DNA of 64,000 nt from Thiobacillus sp. 65-29 (GCA_001899775.1 MKWN01000038.1:62001-126000), one strand, 5' to 3'; positions 1 through 10,956 are shown, counted from the first letter of the stretch. The notes: generated from the sequence alone by a model not told the origin. Translations and numbers: made by a program.

Positions 1-632
1 ACGCCGGCCGCCTCGAACTGGGCGCGCGAGACGTCGTTCCAGCGCGAATGCGGCACGTCGAAGCGCGTGTTGACGTCGCCCACCAGCGGGTGGCGCAAGT
101 CGGTGACGCGGTGTTCGAACACCCCCCAGATCTTGGCGGGCTGCTTCACCCGCGTCTGGCCGTGGCGGAACTGCATCACCGCGTGGGTGGCCAGGCACGA
201 GCACAGGGTCGAGGTGACGTTGTCCCACGCCCAGTCGATTACTTCGATCAAGGGCTGCCAGAACGGCTCGTCGGCGAGATTCGGATGGGTGACGTTGGCG
301 CCGGTGATGATGAGTGCATCGAGCCCTTTTGCACGAATCGCGTCGAAGGATTCATAGAACTGCGCGATATGCGCCTGCGCCTTGGCACCGCGCGGCAGGG
401 TCGGCAGGGTGAAGGGATGCATGTAGAACTGCGCGATCGGATTGGACTCCCCGACCAGGCGGTAGAACTGGCGCTCGGTCGCCTCGATCGCCGCATCCGG
501 CATCATGTTCAATAGACCGATGTGCAGTTCGCGGATCGTCTGGCCTGCCGCGCGCCCGGTCGACAGTACCGTGATGCCGTCACGGCGCAGGCGTTCGAAC
601 GTGGGAAGGCTGTTATGCGCGACCAGTGGCAT
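1..632 (-). CDS. metA: homoserine O-succinyltransferase (MetA family), C-terminus beyond window start
   Basis: Reverse translation begins MPLVAHNSLPTFERLRRDGITVLSTGRAAGQTIRELHIGLLNMMPDAAIEATERQFYRLVG and has MetA-type motifs (LHIGLLNMMPD, DALIITGANV, VTSTLCSCLATHAVMQ). Confidence 0.88.
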   Translation of the reverse strand, partial: MPLVAHNSLPTFERLRRDGITVLSTGRAAGQTIRELHIGLLNMMPDAAIEATERQFYRLVGESNPIAQFYMHPFTLPTLPRGAKAQAHIAQFYESFDAIRAKGLDALIITGANVTHPNLADEPFWQPLIEVIDWAWDNVTSTLCSCLATHAVMQFRHGQTRVKQPAKIWGVFEHRVTDLRHPLVGDVNTRFDVPHSRWNDVSRAQFEAAG

Positions 633-1512
633 CTGCCCCCCCTGACCCCTGAATCCCGACCCCTGACCCCTTTCTGGCGATGGCCGTTTCCAGCAACGCG
701 ACGAAGTCACGCTCGTCGCGCACCTGCGCCACTTCCTGCGAGGTGACCGTGTAGCCGTGCGGGCCGGCGATCGCCTCATAGCGCGGAATACGCGAATGGA
801 ACAGGCGCGGAAACACCCAGCGCGCGAAGTCGTCGGGTTCGATCTGCGCGACGTATTCCAGCCCCTTCTCGGTGAGATAGCGCGGTAAATGCTCGGCGAG
901 AAAGGCTGGGCGAAAGTACAGTGGCTTCGGGTCGGACTGCGCGCGGCGGATGAGGGCTTCCTCCTCTTCGCGCGTGGTGGTCTGGATGTAGAGAATGAGC
1001 GTGTGTTCGGCGAGCAGCTCGATCACGCCGGGCTCGTCGAGTTCGCACAGGCTGCCGCCGACGTCGTTGACGAAATGCGGATAGCCGTAGATTTCCTGGC
1101 CCTTGCGGATGAATTGCGGCACGTCCCGCATCGCCGCGATCTCGGCCTCGCGGTAGGCCGCCTGGCGGCGCGAGAACTCGTCGAGCGACAGCCCGCCCCA
1201 CTCCGGCCCGCCGAGCTTGCCGACGAAGGTCAGCACCGGACCGAGATCACGAATCTTGATGATGTTGCGGATGGAAATCCAGTCGTTGCGCAGGAGATCG
1301 CGCAGGAACGGCACCTGCATCGCCTGCTGCTTGACGAGGTCGAGAATCGGCTCGTCCAGGTAGCGCGTGCCGATGCGGTAGTCGCCGGAATAGTGGAACC
1401 AGTCGTGGGTGCGCAGCATCGACGAGATGTGCGTCTTGCCGACGCCGGACATGCCAAGCAGGGTGATGCGCCGGGTCGGCCACGCGCGGAAGGATTCGGG
1501 GGTGAAATGCAT
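613..1512 (-). CDS. P-loop NTPase of unknown function
   Basis: Walker A GMSGVGKT near the N-terminus; 299 aa ORF adjacent to and overlapping metA. Confidence 0.75.
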   Translation of the reverse strand: MHFTPESFRAWPTRRITLLGMSGVGKTHISSMLRTHDWFHYSGDYRIGTRYLDEPILDLVKQQAMQVPFLRDLLRNDWISIRNIIKIRDLGPVLTFVGKLGGPEWGGLSLDEFSRRQAAYREAEIAAMRDVPQFIRKGQEIYGYPHFVNDVGGSLCELDEPGVIELLAEHTLILYIQTTTREEEEALIRRAQSDPKPLYFRPAFLAEHLPRYLTEKGLEYVAQIEPDDFARWVFPRLFHSRIPRYEAIAGPHGYTVTSQEVAQVRDERDFVALLETAIARKGSGVGIQGSGGADATGRA

Positions 1513-1562
1513 GGTCTCGGTCTGGGGAGGAACATCGCGAAGCCTACCGAAAACCCGTGCAA

Positions 1563-3821
1563 TTAAAAAGGGCGCCCCTCGCGACCTGTTTGTGCTTCGG
1601 ACGCGCGGTCCGCCAGGGCTGCATGCAGCGTAGCCACTTCCGCCGCAAACGCCCGCGCCGGCAGCGGCCGGGCATGCAGATATCCCTGCACCAGCTTGCA
1701 GCCAATCTGCGCCAGATAGTCCTGCTGCGCGCGGGTTTCGATGCCCTCCGCCACCGCCTCCAGGCCGAGGGTGCGCGCGAGCCCGATTACTGCAGCGGCG
1801 ATGGCGCAGTCATTCGGATCGTCGGGAATGTCGCGCACGAACGAGCGGTCGATCTTGAGGTTGTCGATGGGCAGCTGCTTGAGATAGGCCAGACTCGAGT
1901 AGCCGGTGCCGAAGTCGTCGATGGCGACGCGCACGCCATGTTCACGCAGCCGCGTCAGCACCTGCGCGCACCGCTCGATGTCGTGCAGCAGCGTGTTCTC
2001 GGTGAGCTCGATCTGCAGCGACCCGCCCGCCAGGCCGCTTTCACCGAGCAGCGCGACGACGCGAGCCGGAAAGTCCGGCTGGGCGAGCTGCACCGCCGAG
2101 ATGTTGACCGACACATAGTCGAGGCCCAGCCCGTGCTCCCGCCATGCGCGCAGGCACGCCAGCGCCTCGCGCAGCGCCCATTCGCCGAGCGGGACAATCT
2201 GCCGCGTCTCCTCGGCCAGCGCGATGAACGCGCCTGGCATCCGCGCATCGGCCGGACCCGAGGGCCAGCGCAGCAACGCCTCGCACGCGACCACCCGGCC
2301 CCGCCCGATGTCGACGATCGGCTGGTAATGCAGCTCGAATCCTCCGTCGCGCACCGCGGCGCGCAGGGCGCTGTCAAGCACGATGCGCGCCCGCGCGACA
2401 CGCGACAGCTCCGCACTGTGGCGCACGTGACAGTCGCGCCCGGCGTCCTTGGCCCGATACATCGCGGCATCGGCGTTGCGCAGCAGCGTGACGTCGTCGA
2501 TTCCATCCTCCGGATAAACCGTGATGCCGATGCTGCACCCGATATGCAGGTCGATGCCGCTTACCGTGAACGGCCGTTTGCAGGCCTCGATGATCTTTTC
2601 CGCCAGATTCGCCGCGGCAGCGTGGGCGGCACCCTCCTCGAGCAGCACGACGAATTCATCACCACCCAGTCGCGCGACCGTGTCCGCCTGGCGCACCAGG
2701 CTTTTCAGCCGGTGCGCCGCCTCGATCAGCAACTGATCACCGACTTGATGGCCCAGGCTGTCGTTGACGTGCTTGAAGCGATCCAGATCGATGAACAGCA
2801 GGGCCGCGCCGAAGCCCTCGCGCCGCGCCCGCTCGATTGCGTGACGCAGGCGGTCGCTGAACAGCAGGCGGTTGGGCAGCCCCGTGAGGGCATCGTGGTG
2901 CGCGAGAAAGTCGAGGCGCGACTGCGTTTCCTTGAGCGCCGAAATATCGGTCATGACCGAAATGTAATGCGACGTCGGCCCGTCTGCGCCGCGTACCTCA
3001 CTGATGGTCTGCAACAGCGGCAGGATGCGGCCGTCCCGCGTGCGGTCGAGCACCTCGCCCTGCCAGAAACCGTTCTCACGCAGCGTCCGCCACATTTCCC
3101 GGTAATAGCCGGCGTCGTGCAGACCGGATCTGAGGATCGCGGGCGTCGCACCAATCAGTTCCTCGCGTGCATAGCCCGTGATGCGCGAGACTGCGGCGTT
3201 GACCTCGACGATGCAGCTGTCGGCATCGGTGATGAGAATGCCCTCGCCGACATGGCGGAAAATTTCCGCATAGAGTTGCAGATGGAGTTCGTTTTGCTGT
3301 TGCTGCGTGATGTCCGAAAACAGCATGACGGTGCGGGCGTGGTGGCCGGCTTCATCGAGAATCCGCGATGCGACCACCTGTACCGCATGGCCGTGCAGGT
3401 TGACGGTCTGCATGGCGCCGTCGGCCTGCCTGCGGATCGACTTGAGCGAATCAGCCTCGTCGCACACCTGATTGGCGAGCTGGCCGATCACTTGCGCACG
3501 GTCGGCGCCGTGGAACAGCCAGGTCAGCGCCTGATTGTTGCAATCGACGACGTGGTCGTCGAAGTCGAGCACGACGATCGCGGCACCAAGGTTGTCGAAG
3601 ATCGTGCGGATTTCGGCGGTGGCGAGATTGAGGGCATGGTTGGTGTGATTGAGGTGCGCGATCACCTGCGAGAAGGACTCGGCGACAATGCCGATGGGGT
3701 CGAGCTCGATGAGCGTGTTGTCATCGAGCTCCTCGGGCCGCAATGGCAGGGTGCCCATCACCGTCAAGAGCTGGTCGATCTTGGCGCGGATATAGCGGAA
3801 GGCGTCGGGCTGGCTCGGCAT
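1563..3821 (-). CDS. PAS-containing GGDEF/EAL diguanylate cyclase/phosphodiesterase
   Basis: ARLGGDEFVVLLEE, CEALLRW, DDFGTGYSSLAYLKQLPIDNLKIDRSFV; PAS-type N-terminal sequence; start chosen at MPSQPDAF. Confidence 0.9.
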   Translation of the reverse strand: MPSQPDAFRYIRAKIDQLLTVMGTLPLRPEELDDNTLIELDPIGIVAESFSQVIAHLNHTNHALNLATAEIRTIFDNLGAAIVVLDFDDHVVDCNNQALTWLFHGADRAQVIGQLANQVCDEADSLKSIRRQADGAMQTVNLHGHAVQVVASRILDEAGHHARTVMLFSDITQQQQNELHLQLYAEIFRHVGEGILITDADSCIVEVNAAVSRITGYAREELIGATPAILRSGLHDAGYYREMWRTLRENGFWQGEVLDRTRDGRILPLLQTISEVRGADGPTSHYISVMTDISALKETQSRLDFLAHHDALTGLPNRLLFSDRLRHAIERARREGFGAALLFIDLDRFKHVNDSLGHQVGDQLLIEAAHRLKSLVRQADTVARLGGDEFVVLLEEGAAHAAAANLAEKIIEACKRPFTVSGIDLHIGCSIGITVYPEDGIDDVTLLRNADAAMYRAKDAGRDCHVRHSAELSRVARARIVLDSALRAAVRDGGFELHYQPIVDIGRGRVVACEALLRWPSGPADARMPGAFIALAEETRQIVPLGEWALREALACLRAWREHGLGLDYVSVNISAVQLAQPDFPARVVALLGESGLAGGSLQIELTENTLLHDIERCAQVLTRLREHGVRVAIDDFGTGYSSLAYLKQLPIDNLKIDRSFVRDIPDDPNDCAIAAAVIGLARTLGLEAVAEGIETRAQQDYLAQIGCKLVQGYLHARPLPARAFAAEVATLHAALADRASEAQTGREGRPF

Positions 3822-3825
3822 CGCT

Positions 3826-4065
3826 TCAGCGCTGGCCACGGATGCGGATGCGGTAGACGCCGTCGACCGCATGCACATCGACCGCATAGCCCATGTGCTC
3901 GGCCGCGATGGGGATGGTCGAGGTGGCCTGACGGTCGTCCGTGGTGATTACGATCTCGGCATCGCCCGCCCGGATTTCCTGGTTCCGGCGGTTGAGTTCC
4001 TTCAATGCCAGCAGCAGGCAGGACGGACAGATCTGGCCGCGAATATCGAGGTCGACGCTCTGCAT
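3826..4065 (-). CDS. TusA/SirA-like sulfurtransferase family protein (CPSC variant)
   Basis: 79 aa, VDLDIRGQICPSCLLLALKELNRR, TusA-like fold pattern; next to a YeeE-like gene. Confidence 0.8.
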   Translation of the reverse strand: MQSVDLDIRGQICPSCLLLALKELNRRNQEIRAGDAEIVITTDDRQATSTIPIAAEHMGYAVDVHAVDGVYRIRIRGQR

Positions 4066-4071
4066 GATTAT

Positions 4072-5184
4072 TTACCGTATCACGAAACGGGTCAGCAGGT
4101 GGGCGCCGAGCCACGCGCCGGGCACGAGACCGGCGGTGAACAGCAGGCTCTGCATGGCGAGGATGGGCATGCCACCCCACAGATGCCAGACATTGCAGGA
4201 GGGTGCGAGACGTGCCGCCAGTCCGAGCAACAGTCCCCCGAGTGCGGCGGAAACGAGCTGACGTGGCGGCAGCCGCCAGTTCGGCCGTCCTTCGCCAAGC
4301 CACCTTGCCGAGGCGAACGCGCCGGCAACGATGCCGAGGATCAGCGGGAACTGGACCACGGCAATGGCATCGAGCCCCAATCCAGGACCGCCCTGAATGG
4401 AGTGATCAGCGAAGGGCGGCGTGTAGTGGAGCGGTTGCAATTCAAAATATGCCAGCCCCGCGACATGCGCAGGCGCCACCAGCGATTCGAGCCATGCCCC
4501 GGCCTTGGCGTAACTCGTGGTGATGCCCATCGGCATGCCGACCAGCACGTATGACACAAAGCCGAGCAGTGCCAGTGCGACGGCGGCCCGCCACGGCGCC
4601 AGGTGTCCACGCGCGAACGCCGGCCGCACCATGCGCCCCGCGCGAAACTCGCGCGCGAGCCACAGCGCACCGAGCGCCGCCAGCGGCAGCAGCAGCAATC
4701 CCGGCGCCACGCCCAGCCATTGCGGCACGGTGATCGTATCGGGCACGAGCGTGGTGGCCCGGGCAAACGCACTCCACTGCGGATGGATCTCGGCATACGC
4801 CGCCGAACCGGCGATCATGCCGACGAGCGCCACGCCACCGGTGATGCTGCCGGCACCCAGTTTGTACAGGCTGCCGACGACGCACCCGCCGGCGAGCACC
4901 ATGCCGATACCGAACACGAAGCCGCCCACGAGGCTGGCCAGCGTCGGCGCCCCCAGAAGCGGAAAGGGCTGCTGTTCGATGAGACCACCGAGGCGGCCAA
5001 ACTCGAAGAGCGCCATGCTGACGACGACGAGCAGCAGCATCTGCCGCAGTAGAAAGAAGTCGCGAAACAGGAACACGTCGCGAAATGCCGCGGTCACGCA
5101 GAAATCGGCGCGATGCATGACGACGCCGGCGCACAGGCCGACCAGCAGCGAGACCGCAACGATCAGTCCGATGACTGGATCCAT
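4072..5184 (-). CDS. YeeE/YedE family (thiosulfate/sulfur) transporter
   Basis: 370 aa membrane protein; HRADFCVTAAFRD, GMVLAGGCVVGSLYKLGAGS and APSCNVWHLWGG motifs. Confidence 0.85.
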   Translation of the reverse strand: MDPVIGLIVAVSLLVGLCAGVVMHRADFCVTAAFRDVFLFRDFFLLRQMLLLVVVSMALFEFGRLGGLIEQQPFPLLGAPTLASLVGGFVFGIGMVLAGGCVVGSLYKLGAGSITGGVALVGMIAGSAAYAEIHPQWSAFARATTLVPDTITVPQWLGVAPGLLLLPLAALGALWLAREFRAGRMVRPAFARGHLAPWRAAVALALLGFVSYVLVGMPMGITTSYAKAGAWLESLVAPAHVAGLAYFELQPLHYTPPFADHSIQGGPGLGLDAIAVVQFPLILGIVAGAFASARWLGEGRPNWRLPPRQLVSAALGGLLLGLAARLAPSCNVWHLWGGMPILAMQSLLFTAGLVPGAWLGAHLLTRFVIR

Positions 5185-5381
5185 GGGGAGGTTTTTGACA
5201 GCAACGAAACGGTAAGCACCGCGTCCCGCGTGGCCGGACTGCGGCGATGGCAGGTGCGCACGACAACGCGTCCACCTTGGGGCGCGTCGGCGCTACCGAC
5301 CATTACGGATACGTGAGCGAAAAATTCAGGGTTCCGTGCCGCGACAAATCCCGCGAACAGCCAGGCCCGCGCACCGGGCGT

Positions 5382-5408
5382 AAAAAAAGGGCGCCCTGCA
5401 GAGCGCCC
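5382..5408 (-). terminator. Rho-independent terminator downstream of amtB
   Basis: Minus strand GGGCGCTCTGCAGGGCGCCC followed by TTTTTTT. Confidence 0.75.
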
Positions 5409-5434
5409 CATACCCTCGTCGGAGAAAGTCTTGC

Positions 5435-6757
5435 TCAAGTGCTGTAGGCCCGCTCGCCGTGGCTGGCGGTATCCAGACCCTCGCGTTCCTGTTCTTCGCT
5501 GACGCGCAGGCCCATGGTCATGTCGATGAGCTTGAACAGCACCAGGCTGACGCTGCCGGACCAGAGGAGGGTGATGCCAACCCCGGTGACCTGCGTCACG
5601 ACCTGGCTGGCCATGCTGTAGCCGTCGACCCCGACGCCGCCGAGCGCCGGCGACACGAACACGCCGGTGCCGATGGCGCCGATGATGCCGCCGATGCCGT
5701 GGATGCCGAACACGTCGAGGCTGTCGTCATAGCCAAGCGCCTTTTTCAGGCCGGACACCCCCCACAGACAGACCACGCCGGTCACCGCGCCGAGCACGAT
5801 GCCACCCATGGGGCCGACCAGGCCGGCCGCCGGGGTGATCGCCACCAGGCCGGAGACGACGCCGGATGCAAGACCCAGCATCGAGGGCTTGCCGCGCAGC
5901 ATCCACTCGGCGAACATCCAGGCGAGGCCCGCCGCGGCGGTGGCGAGGATGGTATTGAGGAAGGCCAGTGCCGCACCGCCGGTGGCCTCCAGGTTGGAGC
6001 CCGCGTTGAAGCCGAACCAGCCCACCCACAGCAGCGAGACGCCGACCATGGTCATCGGCAGGTTGTGCGGCGGCATGGCATCGCGCCCGTAGCCGACGCG
6101 CCTGCCGAGCACGATGGCGCCGACCAGCGCGGCGACGCCGGCGTTGATGTGCACCACGGTGCCACCCGCGAAGTCGAGATCGCCCGCCGCGAACAGATGG
6201 CCGCCGGTCGCCCACACCATGTGCGCGACCGGCAGGTAGGAGAAGGTGAACCACAGCGCGGAAAACACCAGCAGGGCGGAGAACTTCACCCGCTCGGCGA
6301 GACCGCCGACGATCAGCGCCACGGTGATGGCGGCAAAGGTCAGCTGGAAGGCAACGAAGGTGAACTCGGGAATCACCACACCGTCGGTGAAGGTCGCCGC
6401 CGTGCTGTCAGGCGTGATGCCGGCGAGGAACGCCTTCGACAGGTCGCCGATCGCCCAATTGAGCGCGCCGCCGTCGCCAAACGCCAGCGAATAACCGTAG
6501 GCTGCCCACAGCAGGGCGATCAGGCAGAAGATCGCCATCACCTGGGTGAGCACGGAGAGCATGTTCTTCGCGCGCACCAGGCCACCGTAGAACAGCGCCA
6601 CCCCCGGCACGATCATCAGGACCACCAGCAACGTCGACAGCATCATCCAGGTGGTATCGCCCTTGTCCGGCATTGGTACGGCAGGATTCTGCGCCAGCGC
6701 CAGCACGGGCATCAGCAGGGGGGCACTCAGCCCCAGCGTGGAAATGAGTCGTTTCAT
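5435..6757 (-). CDS. amtB: ammonium transporter Amt
   Basis: ALFYGGLVRAKNMLSVLTQV, GGTVVHINAGVAALVGA, DVFGIHGIGGIIGAIGTGVF. Confidence 0.95.
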   Translation of the reverse strand: MKRLISTLGLSAPLLMPVLALAQNPAVPMPDKGDTTWMMLSTLLVVLMIVPGVALFYGGLVRAKNMLSVLTQVMAIFCLIALLWAAYGYSLAFGDGGALNWAIGDLSKAFLAGITPDSTAATFTDGVVIPEFTFVAFQLTFAAITVALIVGGLAERVKFSALLVFSALWFTFSYLPVAHMVWATGGHLFAAGDLDFAGGTVVHINAGVAALVGAIVLGRRVGYGRDAMPPHNLPMTMVGVSLLWVGWFGFNAGSNLEATGGAALAFLNTILATAAAGLAWMFAEWMLRGKPSMLGLASGVVSGLVAITPAAGLVGPMGGIVLGAVTGVVCLWGVSGLKKALGYDDSLDVFGIHGIGGIIGAIGTGVFVSPALGGVGVDGYSMASQVVTQVTGVGITLLWSGSVSLVLFKLIDMTMGLRVSEEQEREGLDTASHGERAYST

Positions 6758-6768
6758 GGTTGTAATCC

Positions 6769-7933
<1,165 letters not shown>

Positions 7934-7979
7934 GAAGGTCTCCAGTTTGACGGGGGCATACAATCGCACTCCCACTTCA

Positions 7980-7994
7980 GCACGACGCGTGCCA
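7980..7994 (-). promoter_or_regulatory. sigma-54 -24/-12 promoter for porin-glnK-amtB
   Basis: Minus strand TGGCACGCGTCGTGC; GG-N10-GC spacing exact. Confidence 0.65.
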
Positions 7995-8022
7995 GGTTTT
8001 TTTGTTCGCCGAAACAATGACT

Positions 8023-8072
8023 TGCACGCCCACGGTGGGAAATCGTCCATACCACCGCACTGTCCTGGTGCG
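8023..8072. promoter_or_regulatory. Two NtrC-like enhancer half-palindromes
   Basis: TGCACGCCCACGGTGGG (8023-8039) and CGCACTGTCCTGGTGCG (8056-8072), centres 33 bp apart. Confidence 0.55.
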
Positions 8073-8175
8073 CCGCGCCGGCGACGTGCACAATCTTCGT
8101 GCGGCTTCGTGCGGCCTCGTGCGGCTACGCGGCGCGCGTCCCGCTTGCTACACTCACGCCTCACTGGAGGCCGTC

Positions 8176-8433
8176 ATGAATCCCAAGTTTTCCCAACCCG
8201 CTTTCATCAACGAAATCGTCGGCAAGCTCGGCGACGTGCTCAAGCAATCGCCCGCGAAGGATATCGAACAGAACCTCAGGGCCGGCCTCACCTCGATGCT
8301 CGGCAAGCTCGACATGGTGAGCCGCGAGGAATTCGACGTGCAGGCAGACGTGCTGGCGCGCACGCGCGAAAAACTCGTCGAGCTCGAAGCGCGCATCGCC
8401 GAACTGGAAAAGCAGCAGCGCGCCGAAGACTGA
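8176..8433 (+). CDS. ubiK: ubiquinone biosynthesis accessory factor UbiK
   Basis: 85 aa; [61 protein letters not shown]. Confidence 0.88.
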   Translation: MNPKFSQPAFINEIVGKLGDVLKQSPAKDIEQNLRAGLTSMLGKLDMVSREEFDVQADVLARTREKLVELEARIAELEKQQRAED

Positions 8434-8437
8434 AGGC

Positions 8438-9928
8438 ATGGCTGTCGCCGTCGTCACCAGCCGCGCGCTCGCCGGCATGCACGCGCCCGAAGTGATGGTC
8501 GAGGCGCATCTGGCCAACGGCCTGCCGGCCTTCACCCTGGTCGGTCTGCCCGAAACCGAGGTCAAGGAAGCCCGCGACCGCGTGCGCGCGGCGATCCAGA
8601 ATGCGCGCTTCGAATTCCCCGCGCGCCGCATCACCGTCAACCTCGCCCCCGCCGACCTGCCGAAGGAATCCGGCCGCTTCGACCTGCCGATCGCGCTGGC
8701 GATCCTTGTCGCATCCGGGCAGATTCCCGCCGCCCGGCTGAAGGACACCGAGTTCGCCGGTGAACTCGCGCTGACCGGCGCGCTGCGCCCGGTGCGCGGC
8801 GCGCTGGCGATGGCGCTCGCCACCCGCACGAGCGGCCGCACACTGGTGCTGCCGGCCGAGTCGGCGAGCGAAGCGGCACTCGCGCGCGGCGTCGACACGC
8901 GCGGCGCGGGCAGCCTGTTGGAGGTGTGCGCGTGGCTCGCCGGTCAGGGCGCACTCGCCGAACCCGCGCGGATCGCCGCCGACGCCGTCCCCGGCTATCC
9001 GGACTTCGCCGACGTGAAGGGACAAAGCGGGCCGCGGCGCGCGCTCGAAGTCGCCGCGGCGGGCGGACATTCGGTGCTGATGGCCGGGCCACCCGGCACT
9101 GGCAAGTCGATGCTCGCCGCGCGCTTTCCCGGCATCCTGCCGGCGATGGCGGAAAGCGAAGCGCTGGAAGCGGCCGCGGTCGCCTCGCTGAACGGCGGCT
9201 TTCATCCGGCGCAGTGGGGCCGCCGCCCCTTCCGCGCGCCGCACCACACCGCTTCCGCGGTGGCGCTCGTGGGGGGCGGCGGCAACCCGCGTCCCGGCGA
9301 AATCTCGCTCGCCCACCACGGCGTGCTGTTCCTCGACGAGCTGCCGGAATTCTCGCGCCAGGTGCTGGAAGTGCTGCGCGAGCCGCTGGAAACCGGCCAC
9401 ATCACCATTTCGCGCGCCGCCCGGCAGGCCGATTTTCCGGCGCGCTTCCAGCTCGTCGCGGCGATGAATCCCTGCCCGTGTGGCTACCTTGGCCACCCCA
9501 ACCGGGCCTGCCGCGACACCCCCGACCAGATCGCGCGCTACCGCGGGCGCATTTCCGGCCCGCTGCTCGACCGCATCGACATCCAGATCGACGTGCCCGC
9601 GCTCACCGAGGATGAGTTGATGCGGGCCGGCGCGGGGGAATCCAGCGCCACCATCCGCACCCGCGTGGAAGCCGCGCGCACGCGCCAGATGGAACGCCAG
9701 GGCAAACCCAACGCCGCACTCGGGCCGCAGGAGATCGAGGCGTTCTGCACCCTCGACGCCACCGGCGAAAACCTGCTCAAGCAGGCCATCAGCCGTCTCA
9801 ACCTGTCCGCGCGCGCGTACCACCGCGTGCTGAAACTCGCGCGCAGCGTGGCCGATCTTGCCGGCAGCGCCGACATCACGACCGCGCACCTCGCCGAGGC
9901 CATCCAGTACCGCCGGCAGGCCGCATGA
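8438..9928 (+). CDS. YifB/ComM family Mg-chelatase-like AAA ATPase
   Basis: Lon-like N-terminus (FTLVGLPETEVKEARDRVRAA), Walker A GPPGTGKS, FRAPHHTAS, MNPCPCGY. Confidence 0.93.
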   Translation: MAVAVVTSRALAGMHAPEVMVEAHLANGLPAFTLVGLPETEVKEARDRVRAAIQNARFEFPARRITVNLAPADLPKESGRFDLPIALAILVASGQIPAARLKDTEFAGELALTGALRPVRGALAMALATRTSGRTLVLPAESASEAALARGVDTRGAGSLLEVCAWLAGQGALAEPARIAADAVPGYPDFADVKGQSGPRRALEVAAAGGHSVLMAGPPGTGKSMLAARFPGILPAMAESEALEAAAVASLNGGFHPAQWGRRPFRAPHHTASAVALVGGGGNPRPGEISLAHHGVLFLDELPEFSRQVLEVLREPLETGHITISRAARQADFPARFQLVAAMNPCPCGYLGHPNRACRDTPDQIARYRGRISGPLLDRIDIQIDVPALTEDELMRAGAGESSATIRTRVEAARTRQMERQGKPNAALGPQEIEAFCTLDATGENLLKQAISRLNLSARAYHRVLKLARSVADLAGSADITTAHLAEAIQYRRQAA

Positions 9929-10956
9929 GCGATCCGCTCACCTCCTGGCACGAGGAAAAACAGTCCGCCTGGCTCTACCGCGTGGTCGCCGACTGCGAGC
10001 GCGGCACGCCGCGCGAGGCACTGTTCAACGAACTCGCGCAGGCTGCCGAGGCGCAGGCTGCCATCTGGCAGACGCTCGTCTCGCAGAACGGCGGCACGCT
10101 GCCACACGCCTTCCGCCCCGAGCTGCGCGCGCGTGTCGTCGCCTGGCTGGTGCGCCGCTTCACACCACGCGCGATGCGCAGCGTGCTGGCGGCGATGAAG
10201 GTACGCGGCATGGTGCTCTACACGCACGCCGCGCCGCACCCCATGCCGCTGCACCGCGAGGACATCGGCAAGCGCCACCAGAGTGGCGCCGCCGGCAATG
10301 CGCTGCGCGCCGGCGTGTTCGGCGTCAACGACGGCCTGGTCTCCAACGCCGCGCTGATCTATGGTGTCGCCGGCGCCGCGCAGGACGCCTCGGTGATCGT
10401 GCTCACCGGTGTCGCCGGGCTGCTCGCCGGCGCGTTTTCCATGGCCTCCGGCGAATACGTGTCGGTGCGCGCGCAGCGCGAGATGTTCGAATACCAGATC
10501 GGCCTCGAGCGCGACGAGCTGGAGCAATACCCCGACGAGGAGGCCGCAGAACTGGCGCTGATCTACGCCGCCAAGGGCATGGACCCGGCCGAGGCGCGCA
10601 AGCTCGCCGACACCCTCATGCAGGATCCCGAACGCGCGCTCGACACCCTGGCACGCGAGGAACTCGGCCTCGATCCCGCGGAACTCGCGTCGCCCTGGGT
10701 CGCCGCGCTGTCCTCCTTTGCCGCCTTCACCGCCGGCGCCGCGCTGCCCCTCGCGCCCTTCCTGCTCGGCGCCGGGCACGCGCTGCCGGTCTCGATCGGG
10801 CTGACCGCGCTCGGCCTGTTCGCCGTCGGCGCCAGCATGAGTCTTTTCACCGGTCGCCGCGCCCTGTTCTCCGGACTGCGCATGCTCGCCATCGGCGGCG
10901 CGGCGGGTCTCGCGACGTACGGCATCGGCGCGTGGCTGGGTGTGACGCTGGGATGA
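9925..10956 (+). CDS. VIT1/CCC1-type transporter with N-terminal ferritin-like remnant
   Basis: GVFGVNDGLVSNAALIYGVAGA, AGAFSMASGEYVSVRAQRE; helical N-terminal ~100 aa. Confidence 0.85.
   Translation: MSDPLTSWHEEKQSAWLYRVVADCERGTPREALFNELAQAAEAQAAIWQTLVSQNGGTLPHAFRPELRARVVAWLVRRFTPRAMRSVLAAMKVRGMVLYTHAAPHPMPLHREDIGKRHQSGAAGNALRAGVFGVNDGLVSNAALIYGVAGAAQDASVIVLTGVAGLLAGAFSMASGEYVSVRAQREMFEYQIGLERDELEQYPDEEAAELALIYAAKGMDPAEARKLADTLMQDPERALDTLAREELGLDPAELASPWVAALSSFAAFTAGAALPLAPFLLGAGHALPVSIGLTALGLFAVGASMSLFTGRRALFSGLRMLAIGGAAGLATYGIGAWLGVTLG

Noticed and set aside
1557-3947. 796 aa ORF antisense to the GGDEF/EAL gene
   Set aside because: Sense strand has unmistakable GGDEF and EAL domains; the antisense ORF is a codon-bias artefact.
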